Assembly: GCA_031216915.1 (NCBI GenBank)
Contig: CM062292.1
Coordinates: 75,560,956 to 75,624,955 of the forward strand
Direction of reading: 5' to 3'
Length of the DNA: 64,000 bases
Origin: Pictodentalium vernedei
Lineage: Eukaryota; Mollusca; Scaphopoda; Dentaliida; Dentaliidae
This document shows, one piece after another, positions 9,917 to 19,434 of the stretch. Made by a program: the position numbers and the translations under genes. The notes beneath the pieces are model-generated. The model was not told the origin of the DNA. It did no database searches and was given only the letters and a program-made list of their open reading frames with translations. Position 1 is the stretch's first letter, and every line of letters begins with the position of its first letter.

Positions 9917-10157
9917 CCCTTTACCCAACGCAGACGATATCAAAATTTATTATTTTAAATATAATTGTTTTAAATTTTTCAAAAAATTTCAACAAAGCCA
10001 TATCATGTGACCCCTAGTTGGAACAAGCTCGACGAGCTCGTTCCAACGAGGGGTCACATGATATGGTTTTGTTGAAATTTTTTGAAAAATAATATTTTTA
10101 CAACTGCTGAAGTTGCATATTACGCAGGCGGATGCGGGCGATTCGTTGGGTAAAGGG
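9917..10157. mobile_element. piggyBac-like hairpin MITE, intact copy
   Basis: A perfect TTAA duplication (9913-9916 and 10158-10161) flanks CCCTTTACCCAACGCAGACG and its complement. The 241-bp element contains the CATATCATGTGACCCC stem with GAGCTCGTTCCAACGAGG at the turn. It lies only 60 bp from the composite element that holds another copy of the same family. Confidence 0.88.
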
Positions 10158-10165
10158 TTAAACTA

Positions 10166-10272
10166 ATATTAGTTATACGATGTTTCAGTAGGGTGTACGG
10201 GACTGTACTATCCTTATGGGATCTGTATTTCCTGAGGCCGTACACCCTGCCGAAACACCGTGTGACTAATTT
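10166..10272. repeat. Hairpin (TTTCAGTAGGGTGTACGG arms)
   Basis: ATTAGTTATACGATGTTTC and AGTAGGGTGTACGG pair with CCGTACACCCTGCCGAAACA and CCGTGTGACTAAT around a loop of about 38 bases. No target duplication is clear. From 10273 to about 11165 I see AT-rich DNA with nothing assignable. Confidence 0.6.
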
Positions 10273-11180
10273 ATTACCCTACCCCTTTAGTGTGTCGAGT
10301 TTTAGTTTTGTTGTATAATCCACAAACGGCATTCTTGTGACGAAAACCTTGATAACCAAAAACAAATTGCGAAACTGAAAGAAACACGTGTTTCTTTTTC
10401 ATTCAACAAGAACGATAAAATTTTGAAAAGGAATAGCTGAAATCTAAAACAACTTGAACATGTCAACCGGTAAACCGCAACAGTCTATTTCTGCTGAAAA
10501 ATGATTTGGACAAGCAGACGTAATTATTTTATTTGATTTGGAGTTATTTCCCTTTGATTGAACACAAATATTTGGAGGCTTCTTTTCAAGGACATTGGGA
10601 AATGACGCGTCGTTATTATTGTGGGGCATAAGTTGATTATTAGTGTTTTATTTGATACATACAGTGGTGTATTGTGCGTGTTTGAGGATCAGGACGCTAT
10701 ATTCAAACTGGTACAAGTGCTTTAATACGCTTCGCGGAAGAGACATTTCATATAACGAGATTGCATGTTTTTAGAATTCGCAACGATCTGAAGTGTAGAA
10801 ACACAGAATCCCTCTCCTCAACAGTAAAATCGGACGTTGGGGGTATGTACCAATGTTTTATTTCAAGTTTTCGGAATATATTCTCATGAAACAATGTTGT
10901 CTTCATTTTGTTTGTGAGTCTGAATGTTTATTATTGCTGACGAAAATGTTTGAGGCGATGGGGAAAAGGGAAATTGGCGAAATGTAGAATATAATGTCCG
11001 TGCATCCCGTTTAGATGTCACGTGATATTCTCTTACATCCCGTTGAACTTCGTACACCCACACATGTGCGGAACGGAAATCGTTGACGGACTATTTTTAA
11101 ATAGAAGCGAAATTTCACTGGAAATTTCTACAAATCGTGCAGAGCAATTACAATTTGAAAATCGCTAGCAAAAGCTAAAA

Positions 11181-11249
11181 ATCGTCCCCTGAGTTCCAAT
11201 GTGTTATGCGTCATAGGCACATAGAACACATTGCAACTCAAGGGACGAC
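11181..11249. repeat. Hairpin of the CGTCCCCTGAGTTCCA type
   Basis: ATCGTCCCCTGAGTTCCAAT and its near-complement ATTGCAACTCAAGGGACGA enclose GTGTTATGCG/CATAGAACAC. Related stems with CGTCCCCTGAGT ends occur at 23769-23842 and, more diverged, at 15892-15950. Confidence 0.65.
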
Positions 11250-11508
11250 AAAATAACACGGGCTTTCCTCGCAAATTTGGTTGGCAATAAAATATATTCT
11301 GTCTGTTGATAGTTGCCAAATGAATTGCTGAGAGTCCTTCTAATAATTGCTTTTAGAGACGCGAAAGCGTGTAATAAACAGAAAATGCCACGCGCGTGTG
11401 AATTGGTTAATCGATATGGCTCTTGTGCCACCGCGGAAGGATAAACCTCGAGGCCTGGGTTCTCTCGTCTTAGTCCTTTCGCGCTGGCGCCCGTGCTATT
11501 TCGATTAA

Positions 11509-11752
11509 CCCTTTACCCAACGCAGACGATATCAAAATTTATTATTTAAAATACCATTTTTTTTTAAATTTAAAAAAAAAAATCAACAAAATGATATCAT
11601 GTGACACCTCATTGGAACGAGCTCAATGAGCTCGTTCCAATGAGGGGGTCACATGATATGGTTTTGTTGAAATATTTTGAAAAATTAATTTTTTTCAGCT
11701 GCTCAATTTGCATATTACGCGGGCGGATGTGGGCGATTCGTTAGGTAAAGGG
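11509..11752. mobile_element. piggyBac-like hairpin MITE
   Basis: TTAA duplications at 11505-11508 and 11753-11756 bound CCCTTTACCCAACGCAGACG and the complementary right end (TTCGTTAGGTAAAGGG, one base changed). The centre is GGAACGAGCTCAATGAGCTC within the CATGTGACACCTCATT stem. The length is 244 bp. Confidence 0.87.
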
Positions 11753-11802
11753 TTAACCCATTCTGTGTCGTTCTGTGTATTTCTTTAATAAGCAATAAGA
11801 GA

Positions 11803-11991
11803 CAGTGGTGGCGCCAGGATTTCCCCCTCCAGGCAAGCGAGTGCTCCACGGGAGGGGGGGGGGGGTCGGGGGCGGTAGGTAGGGTATTCTCCAAAAAAGC
11901 CCACAATAAAAATGGCACCCCGGCGAGGGGTGGGGATAGACCTGTCAAACGGGAAACTGGGTGGGTTGTAATCCCCCAATCGCCACTACTG
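11803..11991. mobile_element. hAT-like MITE with long G tract
   Basis: CAGTGGTGGCG and CGCCACTACTG are inverted ends, flanked by ATAAGAGA (11795-11802) and ATCGGAGA (11992-11999), an 8-bp duplication with two differences. CAGNGG ends and 8-bp duplications are the hAT signature. The 189-bp interior has a 14-base G run and no transposase. Confidence 0.7.
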
Positions 11992-12084
11992 ATCGGAGAG
12001 TACAAGGAGGTGTCGGAAAAAATGAAACATCCCTGAATTATCATATGAATATTGACTTCTATTAAGCTCTCTCCTCTAAAAGTA

Positions 12085-12345
12085 TTATACGGACAAGCAT
12101 GTAATTGTTGAGATGACACCTATGGCATCAGTAGAAAACGAAGCGACGTTTTCATTTTATTACTTTTAATAAACGAAAATAACAGACCGCTCTCGGAGGT
12201 GTCTGTTGTTTTCGCTTATTAAGAATCACAAAAGGAAACTTGGCGTTTGTATGGCAAGCTAATTAGAAGCAACTAAGTAACCATCCATTTTGCCTCTTTG
12301 TTAAGAGAGTGCCTTTTTTACAGAAGTAATATATAATATATAAAT
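12085..12345. repeat. Interspersed hairpin repeat, copy 2
   Basis: The hairpin at 12160-12228 (TTACTTTTAATAAACGAAAA arms, GTCTGTTGTTTTC) is followed by AAACTTGGCGTTTGTATGGC and AATTAGAAGCAACTAAGTAA. This is the same order as 1185-1620 and the copies at 13290, 13605 and 18840. Confidence 0.6.
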
Positions 12346-12835
12346 TCAACAGCTAAAAACATATATTGGGAAAAATTTAAAAAATGCAATGTTAACGTCT
12401 AGAATCCACCGCCGTGCTCTCTCCGTATCACAGGTGTTCTAACCCTTTGTTCATTCTTTGACATTCTCAGCTCAACTCAACAGAGCATATTATCGGTGCT
12501 CCACAGACGGGTATCCAAGGCAAGCACCTAAACAGGTCCCTATTTTACACATAGGTACGGTGGTGATTGCGTATTACTGGTGAACATTCCCAACGTTCAC
12601 AACTGGCATGTGATTCAGCGTCACAGAATCACACATTCAAACTTCGCTGATCGCACACCAGCCACTACTACGGGAAGCACCCGTTTCGATCGCCGATTGG
12701 TCACCCATCTAAGGATTAACCGGGTTCGACGTTGCTTAACTTTGGTGATCTAACGAAAACCGGTCTCGCTTCGCTAGGGCTCCCCATTTGAAATAATCAA
12801 TTTTGATATCGTCTGCGTTGGGTAAAGGATTAAAG
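12345..12835. mobile_element. Remnant of a piggyBac-like MITE split by a 5S-type SINE
   Basis: The left part, TTCAACAGCTAAAAACATAT, and the right part, GATATCGTCTGCGTTGGGTA then AAGG, match the ends of the hairpin MITE at 13427-13604. Between them (about 12385-12783) lies a SINE with a 5S-related head. The left terminus is gone. Confidence 0.5.
12385..12783 (-). mobile_element. 5S rRNA-derived SINE (SINE3-like), second type
   Basis: On the minus strand, after GAAGCGAGACCGGTTTTCG the sequence reads TTAGATCACCAAAGTTAAGC, AACGTCGAACCCGGTTAAT and TTAGATGGGTGACC. This is the 5S rRNA internal promoter region with several changes. The downstream body (GTGTGATTCTGTGACGC, CGTACCTATGTGTAAAATAG) is unlike the tRNA-headed SINEs, so it is a different family from 5859-6261. 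The limits are approximate and no clear target duplication was found. Confidence 0.65.
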
Positions 12836-13089
12836 TTACCTTATTATTCGACTTGCGAGGAAGGCCCAATACAGAAGAAGCGTGTAGTTGCTGAGAAAAC
12901 ACCTATGGCATCGGAGTCGTCTGTTGTTTTCGTTGATTATTACCACTTTGGCGGGAGTTCTCTAGTATATTAACGGAGTTTAGCGGGGTGGTAGGATTCA
13001 GTAATTCATGACGCCATGCAACCTAAATCGAGTCGCGGGAGTTAATGAAAACAAAATTCATTAACAGCCCGCTGCCCGCTTCCGGTCAT

Positions 13090-13283
13090 GGTAATAATAG
13101 TAATAACATGATTTTGTTGAGCGTCCCGGTTTATTAACAGCCCTCGAGGAATGAATAACAGCCATCTGGCTTATTAACGGCCCTCGACTTCGTCTCGTGC
13201 CGGTAATAAACCTTCGGGCTGTTATTCATTCCTCTCGGGCCGTTAATAAACCGTAACGCTCTTCAAACTCATGTTATTGTTAT
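13090..13283. repeat. Long inverted repeat with GC-rich inner arms
   Basis: AGTAATAACATGATTTTG, CCGGTTTATTAACAGCCC and GGAATGAATAACAGCC on the left pair with GGCTGTTATTCATTCC, GGGCCGTTAATAAACCG and CATGTTATTGTTA on the right. The arms are about 75 bp around CATCTGGCTTATTAACGGCC. Short GGGCTGTTAATAAACC motifs repeat within it. It is probably a MITE core. Confidence 0.6.
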
Positions 13284-13289
13284 ATTAAA

Positions 13290-13900
13290 CCTTACAAAAG
13301 GAAACGGTGCTTTTGTATGGCAAGCTAATTAGAAGCAACTAAGTAACGTCCACTTTGGCTCTTTGTTTAGAGAGTGTATTTTTACGTAGTAACTGGTAGT
13401 AATATGCAAATTCAACAGCTGAAAAAATATTTTTCCAAAACTTTCAATGAAACCATATCTTGTGACCCCCTCTTTGGAACGAGCTCGTTGAGCTCGTTCC
13501 AATGAGGGGTCACAAGCTATGGTTTTGTTGAAATTGGTGGGGAAAATTTTAAAAATGGTATTTGAAATAATAAATTTTGATATCGTCTGCAGTGGGTAAA
13601 GTGTTAAAGTTACCTTATTATTCGACGTTCGAGGAAGGTCTAATAAAGAAACGTGTAATTGCTGAGAAAACACCTATGACATCGGAGCCGTCTGTTGTTT
13701 TCGTTTATTAAAACTTATAAAAAGAAACTTGGCTTTTGTAAGGCAAGCTAATTAGAAGCAACTAAGTAACCATCCACTTTAGCTCGTTGTTTAGAGAGTG
13801 TGTTTTTACAGTAGTTTACACGTTTTTATTCTTCCCAGGCAAAAAAAAGAGCAAATCTTAACTCCTAGACTTTCATATTAATGGAAAGAATAGTGACTGT
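13290..13900. repeat. Two interspersed repeat copies around a truncated piggyBac-like MITE
   Basis: GCTTTTGTATGGCAAGCTAA and AATTAGAAGCAACTAAGTAA occur at about 13310 and again at about 13730. Between them, 13427-13604 holds the CATATCTTGTGACCCC stem, GAGCTCGTTGAGCTCGTTCC and the right end CAGTGGGTAAAGTGTTAA of the hairpin MITE, without a normal left end. The order suggests a local duplication of repeat plus MITE. Confidence 0.6.
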
Positions 13901-13911
13901 ATTATATGTCA

Positions 13912-13929
13912 CAGCGGGACGATTTTCAA

Positions 13930-13962
<33 letters not shown>

Positions 13963-14738
13963 CTGGATCGGGCTATGGATGGTCATCGGTATGAAAATTT
14001 TAAATTCCAGAGTCCCTAAGCCCCCATTTCCATGCATCTGAGTGGATATTTTGAGATTTTTTAGGAGATGTATTTGAAAGATTTCACAATTTGAGAGCCG
14101 TTAAAAAACGTCGGTAAACCATATAGGTGAGGTCTATTTATCAGCTGTGGTCGAAACGATCAAAGCTGATAAACAGACCTTACTTGTATGCTTTACCGGA
14201 CGTTAACAGCAATTATACTGTCTGTGGATAATCTTATCTGGGTGTGGATTTGGTACTTGTATGTTTCGATCTATTTCAGTTAACCTATTTTTTAACAGAC
14301 TGTATACATTTTAGCGTTTGCTGCCACTTAATGCAAAAAATGATCCGAAATCCATCGAAACTGAACCAATACGAGAGAAACATAGCTGGCGAAAATATGG
14401 GGAGGCTCTGGATCCGGTGTAAAAGGAATGGAAGTCCGTAGGAACGTTAGTCCCTCTGGACTATTATTCCGCGGAATTATAGTCCTAGGTCTAACATTTC
14501 TAGGAATAGTAGTCCACTACTATTCCTAGAAATGTTAGACCTAGGACTATAATTCCGCGGAATAATAGTCCAGAGGGACTAACGTTCCTACGGACTTCCA
14601 TTCCTGTCACACCGGCCCTTGTTTCACCAGTCATTGGTTGTGTTAAAATATTTGCACACAAAACAACATGGCTCAACAAAAAAAGTGGAGGGGCTGAAGA
14701 CCCCCCAGCCCCCCTCCCCCCCAGTTCCGCCGCCCCTG
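13912..14738. mobile_element. hAT-like element, copy 1, interrupted by a long palindrome
   Basis: The sequence is collinear with 32659-33322: GATTTTCAAAGTGTGTGTG, a G tract, a CTGATAAACAGACC hairpin, GTATACATTTTAGCG and GATCCGAAATCCATCGAAAC. The end GGAACTGG-to-GCCCCTG mirrors the left CAGCGGGACGATT, as in hAT ends. Target duplication is unclear. A 198-bp palindromic insertion at about 14417-14613 is absent from the other copy. Confidence 0.65.
14417..14613. mobile_element. Nearly spacerless palindromic element
   Basis: Arms 14425-14513 and 14516-14604 are reverse complements without visible mismatch, separated by 2 bases. The outer ends TGTAAAAGG and CCTGTCACA add an imperfect extension. 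The related copy at 32659-33322 reads GGATCCGCCCC with no insert, so the insertion site is known; CCG or CCGG appears on both sides here. The arms contain smaller palindromes such as TTCCGCGGAA and CCTAGG. There is no coding potential. Confidence 0.85.
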
Positions 14739-14794
14739 TGTTACGATGAGCACACTATGTTTGCACGATTTCATGAATGCAGTATAAATAATAT

Positions 14795-15060
14795 AGCATG
14801 ATGCTGAAATCAGGTCCAAGTACGGGAGGGTCATAATTGTGTTTTTAGCATGATACTCTAATAATTAAGCATGGTGCTATATTATTTTGTATGATTTCAT
14901 AAATGCTGCATAAATAATTAAGCATGATACTCAATTATTTGAGTATGATGCTGAATTAATTCAGCACCATGCAATATTATTTGGGTATCATGCTATATTA
15001 ATTTAGTATCATGCTCTATTATTTTAGCATCATGCTTAATTCACTGATTTATGATCATGT
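14795..15060. repeat. AT-rich quasi-palindromic short repeats
   Basis: AGCATGATRCTMAATTATTT-like units and their complements alternate about ten times, e.g. AAGCATGATACTCAATTATT and GGTATCATGCTATATTAATT. The block can fold on itself as a whole. Non-coding. Confidence 0.65.
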
Positions 15061-15124
15061 TCGTACGTCATAGAGAGGCCCCTTTTCCGACCCATAACCA
15101 TGATACTTTATAAATTCATTAAGT

Positions 15125-15290
15125 ATGATTGCTGATAAGTGAATGTGTGGGGAAGACCAATCAATATTTTCAACGTGCAGCCCTGAGGCTGCACGTTGAA
15201 AATATTAATTGGCCTGCCCACAAATAATGAATATGGCCTCTTTCAATTGCTGCCATTGAATTGATATGGAAGATACACCAGGGTTCTAAG
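15125..15290. repeat. Dispersed hairpin element (CAACGTGCAGCC stem), copy 1
   Basis: CCAATCAATATTTTCAACG and TGCAGCC pair with GGCTGCACG and TTGAAAATATTAATTGG across CTGA (15158-15212). Flanking text (GGGAAGACCAATC, GGAATATRGRC, ATCAGGGTTC) also recurs around 26640-26830, so the repeated unit is about 165 bp. Directly after it, 15290-15700 is AT-rich with an 18-base C tract at 15423. Confidence 0.65.
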
Positions 15291-15700
15291 AGATAAGTAA
15301 AAAGAAAACAAAATAATACACTGATGTTAGCGTCTTAAACAGAGTGGGTTCAAGGGTGAGGGGTAGCGTATAAAAATTTATATATTTTGAATGAATACAC
15401 CGCCTAACCACCATTGATTCCCCACCCCCCCCCCCCCCCCCGAAGAAAAATTATTTTCCATCCTACACCCTTGCAGTACCCAGAAAGGTGTGGCCTCCCA
15501 CTTTTTTGGAGCTTCCGCTGCCTCTGAGTTTATCCATTTAATCTGATTCTTATGAACATTTCTTTGTCAATTAATCTTTTTTATCGTGCTTAATCTTTTT
15601 CGTAATTTTTCTGGAAGATAATAAATTATTTTGCAACAAGTTTATTTGAGATGAACAAACAATGAGTACATAATAATCATGAAATTATTTTGTAAACTTT

Positions 15701-16137
15701 AGGCCTTAAAAAGTTAAAAATTTATTTCCCAGCCCCCCCCCCCCCCCCCCCCCCCCCAAAACACACACACACACTTGGTCCTTTTGGCTACCGCATGCTC
15801 TCGTTTTGTAACCCATGCAAACTTGAAAAAAAATTAAATGGTTTATGTATGATATTTTACCCAAGTTATTAAAATTGATAAATTTGTCCCTTGAGTGCAA
15901 CAAGGCTTTGCAATGCTTTAGCATTGGAAAGCCTTCTGTCACTCAGGGGACGAAATACACCCCCACCCATGCTGTTCTGGATTGTAGATTATGCGGCCTA
16001 AGACATAAAACAACCAAGAACATGAACTATTGATAATAAAGAAATAATTACAAAAAATAAAATATAAAGCCGCCTGCCCGCATGCAGTTTTACCAAAAAA
16101 TGGCACGAGAAACAGAAAATCTACTTTATGAGGCCTT
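15701..16137 (-). repeat. Dispersed element (AGGCC termini), uninterrupted copy
   Basis: In reverse orientation this matches 3110-3855 without the SINE. It keeps the whole hairpin: CCCTTGAGTGCAACAAGGC pairs with GCCTTCTGTCACTCAGGGG. AGGCCTTA occurs at both ends. A C tract of more than 25 bases and an (AC)n run at 15727-15773 interrupt the left part. The site at about 16040-16060 shows the pre-insertion sequence for the SINE at 3217. Confidence 0.65.
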
Positions 16138-16354
16138 AATAATAGCCTTTTTCTAATATTATCTATGTTTGTATCATTTGTGGGTTTGTTTACAACTAAA
16201 ATACTAGGTAGATAACTCTAAACAAAAATACCGTACTTTGCATGAAACAAGGCACCATCTGCAATGCTTTAGCTCTCACTCTCACGCATGCTTAATTTGT
16301 TCTCAGATTCCATTTGGAACCTAAATCTTTCATTTGGCATCAAAAAATTCATTA

Positions 16355-17290
16355 TACTCCCACTTTCGAAGAAAATGGGGGTATACTGGATTACATGCGT
16401 CCGTCCGTCCGTCTGCCGTCCGTCTGTGCGTCCGTTTGTGAGTCTGTCCGAAAGTATTCATAACTTAAGTAAATTATTATTTTTTATGATATTTGTTGGT
16501 CATAGGTATGCCCACACTAGTTTTTTTTATTATTATTATTATTTTTTTTTTATTATTATTTTTTTTTTGTTATTAATTGTTCACTTAGAAATTGTGTCCG
16601 TCCGAGCCAAATTTTGTCTGTTCAGCCTGTATCTCGGTTATCGAATGTTCTGTTGCAATGAAATTTGCCATGACCACTGCTTATGGTATAGGCTTTAAAA
16701 AAAGTATTGAACGGTATTTCTCACATTCTCCTTTTTAGAGGTATCCCCCTTTTTTGATTTAGAAATTGTAGGAAATAGACATTATTTGTCTGCTCAGCCT
16801 GTATCTCAGGTATGGGTTATCGGATTTTGATGAAATATGGCATGCAGTTTGCCTATGACAAAGGCTTCTGCCTCATTGCATAAAACTTCCAAACACCAAA
16901 CAATTTACCATAGCTTTTGATTTAGAAATTGTTGGAATTTGTTAAAAACTTTCGAAGAAAATGGGAGGGGGGGGGGATGCATACTGGATTGGGGTTATCG
17001 GATTTCAGTGAAATATGGCATGCAGTTTGCCTATGACAAAGGCTTCTGTTTCATTGCATAAAACTTCCAAACACCAAACAATTTACCATACCTTTTGACT
17101 TAGAAATTGTTCAATACTTTTGAAGAAAATGGAAGGGGGGGGGGTATACTGGATTGCGTCCGTCCATCTATGCATCTGTCCGTCAGTCCATACGAGAATA
17201 TTCATAAATGATATTTGTTGGTCATAGGTATGCCCACACTAGGCGGTGCACCACGTGGGGGTATGCACCGGACGAAAGTCCAGCTCTTGT
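16355..17290. repeat. Degenerate tandem repeat with (GTCC)n stretches
   Basis: AAGAAAATGGGGGTATACTG, GCGTCCGTCCGTCCGTCTG and TGATATTTGTTGGTCATAGG occur near 16370-16520 and again near 17115-17240. Inside, a unit of about 180 bp (GTTATCGGATTTYRRTGAAA, GGCATGCAGTTTGCCTATGA, CAAACACCAAACAATTTACC) is repeated at 16815 and 16995. No protein product is recognisable. The last 100 bases include CACCACGTGGGGGTATGC. Confidence 0.6.
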
Positions 17291-17538
17291 TTGAACAGAA
17301 ATTCAACTTGGCACAAAAAAATTAGGGCCAGTGTGAATGACGTCAATGAGATCTTTATTTCCTACATGAAGATTATAGCAAATTGTAATTAAAGTAATCA
17401 TTATAAATTAGAATTATGTGCTTCCCTAAACTGACCGTATGTGTTGTGTAGATGTGCACAACTGTGCGTGTTTTTGTGTGATTTTGGGGGATGGCAAACT
17501 CATACTGTTGCCCCTCCCCCTTCCTATAATCTCAACTA

Positions 17539-18038
17539 CACTGCAAAAAATATAGGTTCTCTTTAGAACCCAAACTGGTTCTAATCTTGTCCCTGAGATG
17601 GAACCAGCTCTGTTGAAACAGTATTTATTTCAAATCAAATACATTTACCAAGATTAACATTCAATTTTAACAGAATATTACATGAACTGAAGTAGATTCA
17701 GCACTAAACTTGGAGCTTATTCAACGCAGTCGCCAAACATTTTGAAACAAAGGAGATATGAACAGTTGGCATATCGAACAAGCTTTGGTTCTGTATAGAA
17801 CCAAAACTGGTTCGATACGCCAACTGTTCATATCTCCTTTGCTTAATAATGATTTGAGATTTGAGACAAGCTCTAAACTTACGGCTCAAGTTATGTTTAA
17901 TTCTGTTAATATTTAATGTTAATCCTTATAAATTTATTTGATTTGAAATATATACTGTTTAAAACAGAACTGGTTCCATCTCAGGGACAAGATTAGAACT
18001 AGTTTTGGTTCTAAAGAGAACATATATTTTTTGCAGTG
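17539..18038. mobile_element. 500-bp MITE with TA duplication (CACTGCAAAAAATA ends)
   Basis: TA at 17537-17538 and 18039-18040 flank inverted ends CACTGCAAAAAATATAGG and ATATATTTTTTGCAGTG. Long subterminal arms follow (GGTTCTCTTTAGAACC, CTTGTCCCTGAGATGGAACC). A second stem lies at the centre (GGAGATATGAACAGTTGGC around TTCTGTATAGAACC). The whole element can fold end to end. Its right end adds a pyrimidine run plus CAG just upstream of the host exon at 18086. Confidence 0.85.
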
Positions 18039-18085
18039 TATGTTTCATGGAAAAACACACAATATTACGTCATGTACATTTTCAG

Positions 18086-18481
18086 TGTTGAATATCCTCT
18101 GGAACAGAGGCTCATGTACTGGCCAGTGCTTAAATAATTCAACAGAACACAAATATATAATTTCAGATATTTACAACATATGTAGTACATCGACGTCGCT
18201 GGATACAGAATTTTATATTGACACCTTTGATGCAACAGAATCCGTCACCAGTTGTCAGTGTATTTTGACTTCGTGGGTTAAGGCGACCGTCGAAATGGTG
18301 GGCTTCCCATCGTCAACTGGCTCAACATGTACGTCACAGATAGGAATTCCCAAATATTCTAAGTCGTACCAGTGTTCTGGAAGTAGTGGTATCTTTACTG
18401 TTGATCCGTTGGGCGATATGAAGGTTACGTTTACTAAACAAGCGAATACACGTCCAAGCTACTGCATAAAAATCGTTCCAA
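18086..18481 (+). CDS. Internal exon of a secreted-type, cysteine-rich (CUB-like?) protein
   Basis: The frame is open for 131 codons and ends at AA|GTAAGT, a strong donor. The likely acceptor is TACATTTTCAG at 18085, giving phase-1 boundaries on both sides, typical of extracellular modules. The peptide includes NRGSCTGQC, SDIYNIC, EFYIDTFDATESVTSCQC, ATVEMVGFPSS and PSYCIKIVP: many Cys, Ser, Thr and potential N-glycosylation sites (NNST, NITS), with no transmembrane segment. The phase joins exactly to the terminal exon at 27222 (IVP-T-DYYALECKTL). The frame also stays open upstream to the MITE end at 18036, so an alternative acceptor (TTTTTTGCAG) inside the transposon is possible. The fold is a guess; the spacing of cysteines and beta-like segments resembles CUB. 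The 56816 exon is related. Confidence 0.6.
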
Positions 18482-18549
18482 GTAAGTACTTTATCCCTAC
18501 TATATTTTTTTAATATATGTTTTTATAATATGATGTTTTAGGAGCAATC

Positions 18550-18975
18550 ACGTTCTAACCAGGTTCATACAGGAATGTGCAAAGAGATCGTTAGCCCCTG
18601 GCGACTCTAGATGCCGTCTTTTATTGCTATCCCACGATGTAGTCGGAGTTGATGGGAGGTGATTTTGAAAGAAGTGCAGGCTTAGGATACAACTGGATTG
18701 CTGGACGCCCATTGGTCTTATTTCGAGAAGTGCCCTGATTTTTTCATCATGAAAATCGACTGTCGATAAAGTTATCTCCCTTGAAATTCTTGAATGATCG
18801 AAAAAGTTCCATTCACGAAGCAAGTTACCTTGTGTTACAGATTTCGGAACTGTCTGTTGCTTCTGTTTATTAAAACCTACGAAATGAAACTGAGTATTTT
18901 ATGGCATGTTAATTAGAAGCAACTACTTCACAATTAATCCGCCATTAAGAATATGTATCTATCAGTATTAACGCT
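18550..18975. repeat. Interspersed repeat fragment
   Basis: The part from about 18840 (CTGTCTGTTGCTTCTGTTTA, TTATGGCATGTTAATTAGAA, GCAACTACTTCACAATTAAT) matches the repeats at 1385, 12236 and 13730. 18550-18840 has no match elsewhere in the window that I could see. Confidence 0.5.
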
Positions 18976-18977
18976 AA

Positions 18978-19172
18978 GTGGGGGCGCGGTGGCTCAGTAG
19001 GTAGAGGTGCAGGCTGCAAGCCTAGAGATCCTTCGTTCGAATCCCACCTGCGGCAACCGCGTTGTGTCCTTGGGCAAGACAATTCCCCCCCCCCCATTGT
19101 CCACGTGGGGGTACGGTAGTGTTGTGTACTAAGGCGTACTGCACGTCGTAGGTGCGGTTGTGTTCAACAGTA
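18978..19172 (+). mobile_element. tRNA-derived SINE, 5' half only
   Basis: GGGGGCGCGGTGGCTCAGTA (A box) and CGTTCGAATCCC (B box) begin a SINE of the 3217 type. It continues through GTTGTGTCCTTGGGCAAGAC and a 13-base C tract to GTTGTGTTCAACAG. The rest of the body and the A-rich tail are missing. The following 19173-19434 (ACCGGAAGTGACGTCATG, GCCATCTTGTGATGTCATC) is GC-richer DNA of unknown nature. Confidence 0.8.
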
Positions 19173-19434
19173 GTATAGCATGTACCCGAACGTGCCTCAT
19201 TGGCAGGACCCGGGCAGGACACCGGAAGTGACGTCATGTCACGTGACCTAGTGGCGCCATGTTGTGTTGTCATGGTAACCCGCGTGAGCTGCCATCTTGT
19301 GATGTCATCCCCATAGTGATATGTGGTCCTAGTGTGCAGGCGCAGCGCCTTTTATTAGGGTGATACGTGTTTCCGTCGACCATTTTGTATACAGGAGGCC
19401 GCCATCTTGATTTCTACGGCGATTTCCAAACAAC

